Positions 31,056 through 43,904 of a stretch of DNA of 64,000 nt are shown in pieces. The position numbers and the translations under genes are program-made. Within the stretch, counting starts at the first letter, position 1, and each line of letters starts with the position of its first letter. The notes below the pieces were generated by a model. It searched no databases. It saw nothing but the letters and a program-made list of their open reading frames with translations, and had not been told where the DNA came from. Origin of the DNA: Ligula intestinalis (lineage: Eukaryota; Platyhelminthes; Cestoda; Diphyllobothriidea; Diphyllobothriidae); NCBI GenBank assembly GCA_036362985.1, contig JAYGXS010000003.1, positions 49,088,941-49,152,940 of the forward strand, given 5' to 3'.

Positions 31056-34000
31056 TAGTTTTGTAATTTATATTTTATATCGGCAGAAAATTAACTCTCT
31101 GAAGGTATTCCATATTTCACGACAAATATGACGCAGAATTTAAATTAGATTTAAGTCTTTTTCAGTTATTTGAAAACAGCAGTTCTATGGTTCTTCTAAA
31201 ACACCATAAAAAGAAAAGTATTAACACTTACAATTTGAAAAAAGTGGCTTTGAAAACTGCTTCAACACTGCCAAGGTCCTAACAACTGTGGACAAAGAAC
31301 CTGTGCAATATATGGATTTCGGTAAGGCCTCTGTTTAGTATGTGGATCTAAAAATGACATCATTGTGGATATCAAATAAACAGTTATTCACATAAGAACT
31401 GAAGGCATTTAGACTGGGACAAACGGTTTGCAGGATGGTCAGTCGAAGAGGTCACCTACCAAGCTTTCAAACAGGAGCGACTTAACTGTGCCGATAATGA
31501 TAACCTTCAGTGAAAACGACAATTTTCTGTGTTATCATCAGTAGGGACTACTGAGTAAAAATGAATTTAACTAACTGAATACGAGATCATGGAGGGTTCC
31601 CGCCACTTTTTTATTCCATACAATAGTATCTTTGGAGGCTTCATCAGCTTGTAAGGAACTGCTGGACGACCTAAAAGAGAGATAATAGGATGTGCTAAAC
31701 AAGAAAAAAACTAATAACTGACAAAAAACCTAACACTCGTGTAACATCCATCCATAACTTGTATAGAAACAAGAAAGGAACAGCATTCGGAAGGACTACA
31801 TTGAATTATCCTATCTATTCGGTCTTGATCGGCAACTATCTAGGAAGGTGGTCGCAATTATACGATCGGGATTTCGATTTAGTTGAGTGGCGCAGCGTCT
31901 GATGGGCAAATGTCAGATCGGTGCATTATTTTAGGGCCATTCGACGTGAGTTTCAGCTTGTTCCTCCTGACATTTGTCATGCCAGCGACAGGGCAGTAAA
32001 GATATATCTAGCATTTTACTCCAAACAACGAGTAACCAGGAGAGACAGTCGGCTTTGTGTTCAAACGTGTCCCTATTTTAACGTAAATCAGTCCTTATTT
32101 TTCATCGACCGTACCCTGCGTATTTTTGGAGTCAGCTAGTGCAGGGAATTCAGTAGAAGAAACCGGACTGTCTTCCTCGGTTAGAACAAGCTCTACTGCT
32201 CATGCGTTGACCGCGTAATATAACTGCAGGTCTGCGTATGGGACTAATATTTAGGTCCCGAATGATACGTCCGGTGACCATAGAGATCCAGGTACCGCAA
32301 AGCAATGTAGGCCATTGCTGGGCTCTTTTTTCCATACTGCCATCCGTTACTTGCCTCCGACAAAGCTGTGAACATTTGCCAATGAAAATCTTGCAGAAGC
32401 CGGCCGAAAGATACCCTTTCTTCAAACATAAAAGTTGAAGAAGTCATAAATCGCTTTCAAGCGAGTACCCAAAATAATCTTGTTCATATTTTGTATAAAA
32501 TGAACTTAAATTTATAAGATCATTGACAATCAATGAATAAAAGCATACTACTAAGGTAGATACTGTTTGCAGGATACGCTTTTTGCAAGTGTTCAGAAAG
32601 TGAACATTCTAAAGTGACTAAAATATAATAAGGCTGTATAATAATCAGTATCGCAACCACAGTTAACTACTATTTTCGAATCAAAATACATTTCACAATT
32701 TTTGCTGCTATTTCATGATAAAGGAAATCTACTGCTAACTCTGATAGCCCTATGCACTGTGCCTAATTAAGCCTTATCCGTCCAGTTTTCTTAAACTTTT
32801 GCCTGCCTTCTTTCGAATGAAAATCCCAGATGGTTTACGATTGTTCTGTCAAATATGGTCGAAGTTATGTTATGGACAATGAGACTGTCTAACCTGACCG
32901 AAAGGCACACGCTACTACCCATTACAGTTATGCAGGGTTTAAAACAGACCCATAAGGAGGGACGTTAAAAGCCTGCCCGATTTGGGCAACTGTAGGCACA
33001 AAACGGTTGTTTTATTTTGATACTTTTTCGTCTATACATTAATATAAAGCATTCAAAGCATGTTCATAGCACTGTGTTTGCTAATAACCACCCTCCACGA
33101 ACATTAAAATTTCCAACAGCAAACGTTCAAATGAAATAAAACCATCATGACAGTTGAAAGTTCATACAATACGGGAGCAGGTACTGCATGAAACATAGTA
33201 GTCACATGTTGTTAAAAATAATAATTAGAACGATAAGCACTGCCTGTCCAACGTCCAACACAGAGGCAAGGATATCGCCAAAAAATAATTTCCTCTTAAG
33301 GCGGTATAATATGGACAGGAGACCAACGAAGAATAAATATCGGCGATTACTCACAGAGTCCCCGTACTGCCCGTTTCCTTCGAGCGTTGCCTGGTGATAC
33401 CTTTGTCTTTACCCTTGAGAATACGAGCCGTCTTTTTTCCTGTATTGAATAGGACAGACATTCTGCTGAATGGAGGAACTTGGTCAATTTCTATTGATCG
33501 GCACAGAAAGACATACACTTGTCACCTGTGCAACGCAAACTAACTTGCAGACTGTCAGAGCAACAAAACGAATCGAATTTTAGCGAGAGAGGTTAGGGGT
33601 GGGTTGGTAATTGATAAGTTCCCTTCCTGTTCAGGTTAGGCCAATGGGCGCTACTTGCACGGACGTTACAATAGGCACGCGTTTTCTGTGGAAGCACGCC
33701 TGCGGACCCTAACTAACCCATTCGCACCTCTGGTTGCCATGGTGACGAAAAACTAGCCGCCCTTCACATGTAATTCTTTGCGCTTTTGTATCCCCAGAGT
33801 GGGAGCATCCTAGCCTGAATAGAAGCTTTTTGAGGTCGCTAGCACTGCGCCTTGTTCCTGCCTAGAAAAACAAAAATACATCCTACCCTTTAGGGGGGAA
33901 GGGTTCTTATCGTTCCAGTGGTTGTCAGTGGACCAAGTTCGCTATATGGCCAGGGCCTATCGTATAAACTAGCCTCACTGAGTTGTTAAAGCCCTAGTCA

Positions 34001-34869
34001 TAATCACTGTCTGAAGAAGTTGTTTATTTGTCGTTAGCAGTCGCTACGGCAACGAAATACGCGCTGCACAGGACAATTACAGCTGTTAAATGACTTAATG
34101 GGTAGAAGCCTACTTTGGGTCACAGATCAGCACGCAAAATCTCTATCCTTCTCTAACACAGGATTGGTGTAAAAAGAGTATTGAGGCTAGGCAATAAAAA
34201 GGAAAGGAAACAAAAATATAAAGTTTACAAAAGTATAAAAAATTGAAATAATTATTGAACGCATTTTATGTTTGTCAACAAAAAATAACGTGCCACAATT
34301 AAAATGTGCACCTATGTAAATACTGGGAAATAACTAAATTAAGAAATAACTTACTAAAATCAACTAACTCAAAGCATAAATCTAAAGAAAGCTAAACTCA
34401 CTTAACTTAAAAGAATAATCCAAAACTAAAATAAAAACAGTTACCATAATAATCAACTGAAAACTGAACGTTAATATAAATAAATTATCTAAACTTAATA
34501 AAGAAGGTAACGTGAAGTTGTTGCGCATGTTGGTTAAAGCTGCGCGTGGCGCTTCGCTCTGCGAACTATAGTAATCTAACTCAGGAACGGTAGTGGGACT
34601 GTGGGGACTCACTCCACATAGGCGATCATGTCCGAAGGCCCACTGCTGCTAACGCGTACGTCCGCACTAAAGGCAACCTCTGCAACAGCCAATCACAGAT
34701 CCGCAAAGGCTGGTTTCTCCCGCCGGCGAATAGGATGCAGGCCCTCCTAGGTCGCTGCAGTTTGTTCGGCCAATAACCTTCAAGGCAACTAGACAATGCC
34801 TGTTCTTACTGACACTTGCCTGCCTGCTGCTAAAATCACACTTGGACCGCGGCTGGCTCCCTGCTGTCC
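31056..34869. other. No gene recognised; A-rich tract at about 34180-34510
   Basis: At 32150-32447 two overlapping minus frames (67 and 91 codons) read smoothly but match nothing I know. The remainder is unique-looking. Confidence 0.35.
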
Positions 34870-35032
34870 ATAGGCACGCCAAGTCAAATCTCTGTTCGTC
34901 TATTCTTCGTTCATTTGTGTACACAATACATGCTTCCTACTACTCTGGCCTTTACCAACTTCTCTCCTCCACTAAGTAATCATGTTCTGAAGATCGCAGT
35001 TGCTGAGTTTAACTCACCTAACTCCCTGCGAT
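34870..35032 (+). repeat. LTR-like repeat, right part
   Basis: Matches the right half of 39088-39481: TTCGTCTATTCTTCGTTCAT, GTGTACACAATACATG (AATAAA mutated), CTACTCTGGCC and the end CTGAAGATCGCAGTTGCTGA to CTCCCTGCGATA. Confidence 0.65.
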
Positions 35033-37866
35033 AGGACCTCAGGTAAATCGAAGAAGACGGCCTCCTAAGCACCAATTTTTTCTCCAGGAATGTCAAGAAA
35101 TTAAATAAATTGCAAAATATAAGTGAGTAAAAATGTCTACATTTATCACATCCAATCAACTATATGTAAGCAAGTGGAGAACGTCAATTTCTATGTTTAT
35201 TTGTGACGCACTATTTTATTGCGTAAACATTAGATTAGTTAAACAATTTCTGAGACCCAAAGTAGATTTGCGCCGCTTAATGCAGTCTGAGATGAGTGAC
35301 CTCATACCTATTGTTCGATAACTCCACGACCTCAATAGTTGTGAAGTAGCTGACCAAACGCAAACAACTAACCCTGAAGTTTTCTAAAAAAGCGTTCTGC
35401 TGAATTGTGTGCTATCTACTGATGGAAAATATATGCTCATTATTCAAACACGCTACAAACTGAAATTGAAACTTCAACCAAACCTTACAAACGCTTGTGA
35501 ACCATTTTTACCTATTCGTACATAGGAGAGATTAACTGTTAACTACCCCCAGTGGTTTTGTTCCTTTCGTTGCACGACTTTAACTTTCTCTTCGGAGCAT
35601 TTAATGAACTATGTTATAAGAGCTAAAATTGCTAGGGGTATCTGAGAATAGGCACCCAGCCATTCCTAATAGCCTTGCACTAGATTGCGGGGGAGGTGGG
35701 CTTGGGCTAAACTTGGGTTTAGGACATAGTAGGGGGCACTTCTCCTCGAATTTAAGGCATGACCACTGATAGTACCAGGTAGTGTTGTGCTTCCATTCAT
35801 TATCCATGGCGTGAAGAGATGGGTCGCAGTTGAAGAGCCATCACGAAATTTGTTAGTACCGATAAATCCTGCTGCCTGCGTCTGCTTTAAGTGCATACGG
35901 ATTAATTTCTAACTGCAGGTCCGGGTACGCACAATCCGTTTTTTCTTACTTCTGAAATCCACAGGGAGATCGCGCGCCCATGACGAGTAGCTATAAGCAC
36001 GTGTGGGATCTGCCGCAGATTTCAAAGTCGCTAACAGCAGTCAGGTAAGAGCGAACCAGCTTGTTTCGTAGGCGGAACCAATAGGTCAGATTACAATCCT
36101 AATGATCCAGAAAATCGTATTCGAAACTTAAGTTCGCCAGGTTCAAGAGATGACTCACCAGTGAGGGTTAATAAGCCAAGAGCGCTTAATCCAAACTTCC
36201 CGTTTGAAAATACGTTCAATCTTCGCAAACACTTGAGTCTGTTCTCCGACCTCAGTGCTTTTGACGGCTTAGAGGAGCACACATCCGGATTTACTTCATT
36301 TAAAATCTTACGCTGCGGATGCGTCTCAAATTTATAAGGCCTAGACCATGAGGTCCAACCAAATCGTCGCTTTCGCTTGTGAAAACACACAACAAACAGT
36401 GCTACGGAATAAACTAATCCCGTCGACATCGATCTAGAGCTCCGAAGTTGGCCTCACAGTAGCTAGTAGCATAGGCAGAATGAATTCTCCGACAAAGTGA
36501 TTGGCAAACAGCGTTCTTATCGCAACTGTCAGGTGGACGAGCCCATGGTGTTCGAGTTTTGATCAACATAACGCGGGTGTCAGCCCCGAAAGTTACAAAG
36601 CCCGGCAGCTGATCACAGTTCATAGGTCAAAAATTGCCATCTTAATCGCCCTTGTCCTATTTTGGCATTTAAGAAAACAGTACGTGGTAAGAGCTCCTAA
36701 AACAGCACAACCACACGTTCTTATTTAAAAGCTCGAGTAAGAACGAAAGTTCCCACCGGCAGAATCCACCATATAGGGAGGGGTTTAATTGCCATAATTT
36801 TGCATTTACGTCGCTTAGAAATAGACCTTGAAATATTGAACTGCCACATTCTACACTAACTCGACATTAATATCCAAATTCAAGCACGATAAGCCAGTGT
36901 GGACTTAAAATGTGAGCTTTTTGAATGATTAATTAGAACCTTTGTTGATTTCAGACTATACCGTAGATCGTATTATTCCAACTAAATAAAATACTCCTTG
37001 ATTATAGCGGGCTAGGAACAACGAGAAAAATTCATACCAACGGAAAATATGTAGCATCAATCGGGACTGAATCATCAAATTCATGATCTCGAGCCTGAGA
37101 CCTATATTTGGTGAACCTGTCACCTAAGCAATATATAATTAACTCCATCCTCTCCGGTTTCGCAGGACGCAAAGAAAGTTTACTGTGACCTTGGCTTCGG
37201 TCAGCTCACATCATTCGATGAACTGTTTCTGCCTATTTCCTCTTTGCCATAAATACAGAGTGCTCATGCAGTAAGGGAGGTCTTTGGTTCTCAAAGACCA
37301 GAATGCCAAATGCCCTTTTCCAGACGATATTGTGTATAGTTGCCAATACTTGTTACATTTCCTTCTGTTTTTCACCTTAATACTATCCTGTTAGGACATT
37401 AAATATACAGTTGGACAATAAACGTCTACTGAAATCTGCTTAGTAGTTTGTTTGAATGCGCACTTTGCCAATCCCTTTCTGTCTCAGCGGCAACCATGTT
37501 TCCTAGGCAGAAAGACACTCTGTGATTTGTTAATAGGCAGTTGTTGCAAAATAAATCGCAATTTTACTAATGCACTATATTCTATCTTTGTACCATTTGA
37601 GCGAACCCAGGAGTAAACAGGTTCATAGAGTATATTTTGTGGCAGCTGGGAAATTTCGTTGGTTTCTTGTTGACATCCGTATACTCCTGCAGCCTCTTTT
37701 CTTTGGCGTTGCGAGGAATTCGGACGTACCTAACTTGCTAATCTCGGAATCTGCATTTTATTTAAACTGAGGGCACTTAGGGAGGTTTTAACCGGTCGTA
37801 GCATGTTTATTCACTGTCACCTTTCCGCCGTCATTGTCATGGGTACTGAACTATATCACAGGTGGT
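35033..37866. other. No feature recognised
   Basis: Open frames of up to 112 codons (minus, 36091-36429) resemble nothing known to me. Confidence 0.35.
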
Positions 37867-38000
37867 TAAGTTAAACCTTGACAACTGCGATCTTCAGGCC
37901 CGGTTCCTTAAGAAAAGAGAAGTCATGGGAAGACTAAAGTGGTAGAAACGGTATATTCTGCACAAAAGGAATTAAGAATAGGCAGTATGAGATTGAATAC
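37867..38000 (-). repeat. LTR-like repeat, right part
   Basis: AACTGCGATCTTCAGGCCCG and the following AGAAGTCATGGGAAGA are the reverse of the family end. The polyadenylation hexamer position is mutated. Confidence 0.6.
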
Positions 38001-38359
38001 CAGACGACCGCAAAACCACAGGCCAGCAGAAGGCGTCCGAAGTCTAGTCTGCTCTGCAGTCGTCACATGAGGCCCTGTGTGAGTCGGCCTGTGATTAGCT
38101 GTTCAAGAGGATGGAAACAGTATGCGTTCACGAGTGTGCGTTTGACTGGAGCTAGAAACTACATGCGTTCTCGAGTGCGTTTCGGGGGGAGCTATTTACA
38201 GAAACTATTCTTATTTGAACAGTAGGCCCTGGATCAAACAATTAGAGGTTGTTGGGGCAAGGAATCCATGTTGCGACATTGGTGAGGTCATTTTTGGCGC
38301 TCTCATGCTTCTCATGCGCTGATCAGGCGTCCTGCACAAATAGTATTGATGGCAAATAA

Positions 38360-38625
38360 AAGGGATACTGGAACGGCCGTTTCTGGCTTATTAGCCATCA
38401 TCGGCCCGTCAACGAGTTCGAGGCTCAGGTGGGACGCCACTTAAGTCTGGATGGGACTGGCTGACGACGGCTAATAAGCCAGAAATGGCAATCCCAGTCG
38501 CCGTCATCTTTGCCAGCAAAACTGTTTGCCTAGACTACTAGGTGCTGTGCGGCTGCCGGTTGAACTCGAGAATGAGACCCAAGGCAGACTGGGACGAGTA
38601 AGTTCCGTTACCGATCGGTGAATGC
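38360..38625. repeat. S2 SINE tail in inverted duplicate plus S2-associated segment
   Basis: GCCGTTTCTGGCTTATTAGC (38384-38403) is inverted at GACGGCTAATAAGCCAGAAA (38465-38484). The right part (38530-38625) is the S2-associated segment read in reverse. Confidence 0.65.
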
Positions 38626-39087
38626 TCACCAACGAGAGTTCTGCACGCGTTCGTTTCCTCAAAGTTGGGCCTGCTTAACTATTGGAAAATCACTCAGCCC
38701 GGAATATCCGAGTTCTGCCTTGCAGTACGAACCTTATTTTCCACCGAAGATTGGGCTTCCCCTTGCTGTGCTGATAGCTAGTCCGAGTTCGACGACCAGT
38801 GACAGAGCTTTCAGTGCAACAGCGTGATATAATATAAGGAACGCTTATTCTATAACACAGCTAATCGTACGAATCCTACTCAATTCTCTTGTCCATCATA
38901 AAACCTATTTATCTTAACTACGTTTGCGTATTTTCCAGTTCACCGAGTTTTCTGCTGACTATAACTTGTAAAATCCATAAATCCAAAAGATTTGTGCACT
39001 CGAATGAACGAAACTGCTACTATCTCGAATTCCGATCAAAAAATCTGTCACCTGAGTTCCCATATGAATGAGTAGCGAGGCGAGCCT

Positions 39088-39481
39088 GTCGTGGTCTCTG
39101 CCGTCCGATGCCCTCCATTGCTTTGTCCGGCGTCATTGTTCAAGGCCAGCTGCCTCAAGGTCATCCAATACCTCATTTAGCGCTTACGGTCGCGCTGACC
39201 TGCAGAGGCTTGACCTACTTCCACTCGGACACACACACGTGCGTCTAGGTTCTCGCGGCTGCCCAAACACCATTTGAACATGCGTCTTTTTCCCCACTCT
39301 CGGCCGCCAGACATCACTTCGGATCACGCCGCCCTAGCGAAAGGTCGTGCTTTCCGCAGTCAGTTTTCTTCCAGCTATTCTTCATTCCTCTGTGTACACA
39401 ATAAACTCTTTCTTCTACTCTGGCCTTCCCAAGACTTCTTCTATATCCTAAGGAACCGGGCCTGGAAGATTGTAGCTGTTA
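39088..39481 (+). repeat. LTR-like repeat, long copy
   Basis: Roughly 80% identical by eye to the reverse complement of 60236-60655. It contains ACACACACGTGCGTCTAGGT, then a TATTCTTCATTCCTCTGTGT block and AATAAA at 39400-39405. Promoter-like to polyA-like order without coding sequence suggests a solo LTR. Terminal TG..CA and target-site duplications were not established. Confidence 0.65.
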
Positions 39482-39611
39482 TGGTTAACCATCTTAGCCT
39501 TAACTCCTATAAGCCTGCTATAGCTTGGATCCTTCTTCGTAGATTGCGGGGCAAATACCTCTAGCACAGAAACTTGGCATGAACAGACCAGAACGTGAAT
39601 TAGTTTCTTAT

Positions 39612-39710
39612 CGTTGTTGGTCATAGCCAGCTCCTTGGTAGCTAACATGGTAGAGCGTTCGCCCAAAATTCGTGAGATAGGTTGTTCAACTCCAGTCCAG
39701 AATAGACGTT
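39612..39710 (+). repeat. tRNA-derived SINE head (S1 family)
   Basis: A-box-like GCTAACATGGTAGAGCG (39641-39657) and B-box-like GGTTGTTCAACTCC (39680-39693). Confidence 0.55.
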
Positions 39711-40309
39711 TTCTGTCTTCTCTGAATTTTTAATTTCTGATGATATCCATAATCGGGGAAACCCATCGTTACCTTCTTCAACTTTTGTTTTTAAAATTAA
39801 GAGAACCTAACCCTCTTACTGACTTTCCTAATTGATACCAATAAAACCATTTAATTCTTCTTAAGAAGTCAGAAGGGGAGCGGTCTAGCGCGTGGAGGAA
39901 AATTATTGATGCATATAAGCGTCGTAGAGCACGCTATTAATTCGAAATTGCATTTAATGGCTCATTTCCGCAAAAACTTTGCGCAATCATTTGTTAGTCA
40001 TCTACTTTCTCTCTCGAGTCTTTTGTACATTAGTATTCATCAAACCTGAGAATCTCATACTATTGCAGCATTTATTATTAATTACGGGTGTTCGCTTCCG
40101 TACGTGTGTATTGCAGCAGCAGAGCACACGAGACAAAATTAAACCATTCATCATACCCTTAGATAACTCGAAACGGCCGAAAGGATGTCTTGCACGATAA
40201 CGGAAATCTCCACACTGAGATCACCTATATTTATCATTGGTATGCAGATCTCTGGGCCTTCATGTACCTTCAGTCACTTGTCCTATTCTTTCCTCTTACC
40301 TAATTAATC

Positions 40310-40640
40310 GATTTATAACGGTGGATGAGTGCTCACCGGTCCGTTACGAGACGCATTCATCCCATAATGCCTTGGAGCTCACTCTCGCGCCTCGCCAGCA
40401 GCCGCCCAATGGTTGGTATGCTATAGGCAGAAATGCAGAGTCGACAAAGAAGGTGGCCAATGGAACTAACGCAGAGAGCTAAGTGATTTAAACCCTAGCA
40501 ACTGTGATCTTCAGACCATGGTTCCATAGGATAGACGAAGTCTTGGGAGGCCAGAATTGTAGGAATAGTTTATTCTGGATATAGAGGAGCGGAGAATAGA
40601 TGGAAAGAGTTTTGAATCTCGGATGACCGCAATCCGGCTG
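40310..40640. repeat. S2-associated segment (+) followed by LTR-like repeat (-)
   Basis: 40320-40425 carries GAGTGCTCACCGGTCCGTTA. At 40483-40640 the reverse of the LTR-like end appears (AACTGTGATCTTCAGACCAT), with TTTATT (AATAAA on the minus strand) at 40569-40574. Confidence 0.6.
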
Positions 40641-41009
40641 CGAGAGCGTAAATTCCGGAGTGACGAGGGCGTCAGGAATCGCCGGCGCATGCTTTGTTTC
40701 GGCAGCTAATCACGCGGCTAATTTCTACCCTAGCGGTCATGGCGCGACCTTGAGATGGGCGAAGGCTGGCGTTGACACGCGTGCACAGAGAGGCCTGGTC
40801 CCAGGCGGCAGTGGGCACGCAGTTCAAAGGCACCATGCGTCAGCGGCTGATCTTGGGTTTCAAGTGGTTGTTAGGGCCCACTACAATTATGGTTTATTGT
40901 GCACATCCTTTCTGACTTCTTGATGAGCATCAGCCGGCCATGCCACATCCCCCATCGTGGCAAACCCTAGGCACTCATCCAGCACTGTTAATAGTCTCAG
41001 TTGAACCCG

Positions 41010-41100
41010 AGCGGACCACGAGACCAAGACACAGTCGTTAGAGCGTTGAGCTTCTAACCAACAGGTTCTGAGTTCCAGTTTCGGGTTTCGCAACACCTGG
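41010..41100 (+). repeat. tRNA-derived SINE head (S1 family)
   Basis: GTCGTTAGAGCGTTGAG (A-box region) and GGTTCTGAGTTCCAG (B-box region) at tRNA-like spacing. Confidence 0.5.
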
Positions 41101-41224
41101 AATTCAGTATCCTCGGCCGAAAAAGACTAATTAGCAAGAAATGACTTTCTAACCTCACCTATCTTTGGTGATAATGTATTTCTGTCAACGACTTGTATAG
41201 GGATAGAAGCTAACAGACGAGTTC

Positions 41225-41790
41225 CAGAAAGCAATTCAGAAGTAGGCGCGGTGATCGTTGGAACAAGAAGTTTACTTGTCTGATTTTTCAGCTTCTGGCT
41301 TGACAGATGCTAGTTCTCAGGCTGCAGCTCACTCGCGTTGGAACCCGGCCATATTTTCACATTAAACGAAGCCGAAATTCTCACGCAAGGGGGGACAGTC
41401 GCGTGAGCCACGAGCTGCCCGAGTCATAGTTTTCATGCCCACACTCAATCAACAAGCGCAATGACTTGCCGTTCCCATATTTCTTACTGAGACTTTCTCT
41501 GAGCAAGAGAATCAGTCACGTGAGGATGGCGCGGGCTACCAACGATTTAAATGACAGCGGACCTAATTGTTGCGTAATTAAAAAGTAAACATCCACCACG
41601 GCTAACGAAATCGGAGCTATTAATAACTTGGAAGCCAGGCCATCATCTCGCCAATTATCACACCTAGCGGTGATCACGTTAGCCGCTAATGGTAATGCGC
41701 ATGCGGTCGCGTGGCCAGTACAGACCATAAATTCTGCGTAACCTGTGCATTTATCATCCTATTCTGCGGTTACCTCGAATATAGGTTTCA
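41225..41790 (-). repeat. R1 copy
   Basis: Starts CCAGAAAGCAATTCAGAAG, then GTGATCGTTGGAACAAGAAG. Contains CCCGGCCATATTTTCACATT, and ends in GTGCATTTATCATCCTATTC. Collinear with 42330-42990. Confidence 0.7.
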
Positions 41791-41984
41791 TGACAGTGAG
41801 GATTATGATAGAAATAGGAGACTATTCCCGAGAGTTCAACCGTCATCTTTGCGGCCAGTGTTCACCGTGAGCTCCACAGCATGGTGGGCGCAGTGGGTGC
41901 TGAATTGTGCGTAATCTACAGTGATGGTAGAATTTTGCAGCTCATCTACGCATTCCCGCACCCACTTGGGCTCCGTGTCATGAC

Positions 41985-42170
41985 CGAGTCAGTAAAACTG
42001 AAGGCGGGGGAGGGTGCAGGTGGCATGCGCCTGCACCTAGGCATGACACCGTATTCTCCCTCCCCAGCCAGGCATTTGTCATACGTGCGCATCCCCAAAA
42101 ACCTCTGCCGCGCCCTGATCTGGTCCGCGTGTTGTTTAGGGATCACTAGACCCGCCCCCCCCCCCCCCCC
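41985..42170 (+). repeat. R4 dispersed repeat copy, then poly-C run
   Basis: The GCGGGGGAGGGTGCAGG, CATACGTGCGCATCCCCAAA and GCGCCCTGATCTGG blocks parallel 48330-48475. A C-run follows at about 42151-42170. Confidence 0.55.
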
Positions 42171-42329
42171 CTCGGATCACCAATTACTTACCAGTCAGTC
42201 TTAGATTTTATTTACCCAAATAGTCCCCAGTCGGTGCGCACTCTCAGCCACAGCGTCTTCGGCCACTACCGAAGCTTTCATTATGTGAATCAGCAAATTT
42301 CAAGTGTTGATCCGATGGTGGAGAACAGG

Positions 42330-42990
42330 CGACTTCCAGAAGTAGAAGTAGACGATGTGACCGTTGAACAAGAATTTTAGTCGGCGGACGTTTCGTATCC
42401 TCCCTTGAACTCTTCAGCGGTGGTAACCGCAAGACCCACTGCCACGGCTGGATTCGTTTATCGGTACCTGGTGCAGTTCTGGACAAAGCAACTACGTCGG
42501 AGAAACCGGGAAATTACTCCGGACGTAAATGTTAGAGCGAGCAGCAGCCGTAAGGGAGAGGAAGGGTGCAAGCTCCCAGTTTGCCGCTCACTAGAGGGGA
42601 CCCGGCCATATTTTCGAATTGAAAGAGGTCAAAATCTTCAAACGAGGTGACAACCGCGTGAGCCGCTAGCTGTTGTACTCCGTATTGAGACTTCATCCGA
42701 GCAGGGGAATCAGTCAGCTGGGAAGGAAGCAGCCCAGAACCAATCTCGATAACAGCAAATCTGATTATCGTGTAATTATCAAACCAACACAAATGATGAA
42801 ATTGCGGCAATGAATGACTCGGAAGCGGACTGTCAAGTCACCACCACATCGATCCTGACCCCAAACGTTGGTCACGTGAGCTGCTAGTTGTAGTACGCAG
42901 GCAATGGCGTGACCGCTACGGACTATAAATACTGCGTAACGTGTGCATTTATCACTCTATTCTGCGATTTCCTCCAATGAAGGGTTCAAG
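42330..42990 (-). repeat. R1 copy with hammerhead-like core
   Basis: Same order as 41225-41790, so the two are tandem with about 0.5 kb between. On the minus strand CTGAAGA (42411-42417) fits CUGANGA and GAAACGTCC (42387-42394) follows 16 bases later, but helix II is weak. TATA-like CTATAAATACTGCG lies near 42925. Confidence 0.65.
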
Positions 42991-43904
42991 ACAAAATCTG
43001 AAAGGCCAGGCAAATAAATTTCAGTTTCAGCGATCGCATTTTCTACTTCTGATTTGTGTACGACTGACAAACATAGTGTAAAGATTGATTTGTAGTTGCT
43101 GATACTTGTCTTGCAGACGCAGTTCTGTATAGGATGAGTGAACTTTTTAGGGAAATCTTTTAGCGACAGAAAATCACAGACATTAATTTTCTGAAGGTGT
43201 GCTGACGAGCTGTTTGGCTCTGCAAGAGATTGATTTTTATCCTCGTAATTTTTAGACCAGTGCGTTTGCCAACATCGCCGGCAAGAGCAAAAAATGTCGA
43301 GGCAGATAAAGCCATGGAAAGACCATAGCCAGTACTATCTTCAGGCCCAGTCTTGAGAAAAGGAAGAGAAGATGCTGGACGATGTTTGAGAGGGTATCAT
43401 TTTCTGTACGGAAGGATTGGAGAACAGGTTGGAAAATTTGTTGCAATCGAACAACGGAACACGTCCGATACTCCGTGGGAGAGGCATCCCGAGTGATGAT
43501 ATGACAGTCGTTGTACATAGTGCTCCGAGTGAGTGCATGTCTGAGTCGGCCTTGAGGTTTATAGAGATGTGATTGGCCGAAGGGTGGTATATCCATCACA
43601 GGACCATTAAAATGCACATATCCTATGCAGAATCAAACAGTAATCCGCTTATTCGTGTGAAGTGCAAGCAGTCAGCACGCACCCTGTCCATGAAGCAAAC
43701 ATGCACTATGCCAGCCTCGGTGGGCCCAGAGCAGTGTTTTAGTGCAATCTCGTCATATGAAGTGGATGACATGCGTTAGACGGTGGCTGACATTATCACA
43801 GCTGCTGCATCCAATTTATGCACCAGTCGGCATGACTCGGGCATGTCAGTACTGCACAAGAGATGGAGGATAAAATTAATTTTATATACCTCGAAAGTGT
43901 TAGT
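42991..43904. other. No gene recognised
   Basis: A 121-codon minus frame at 43252-43617 matches nothing I know. Confidence 0.35.
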
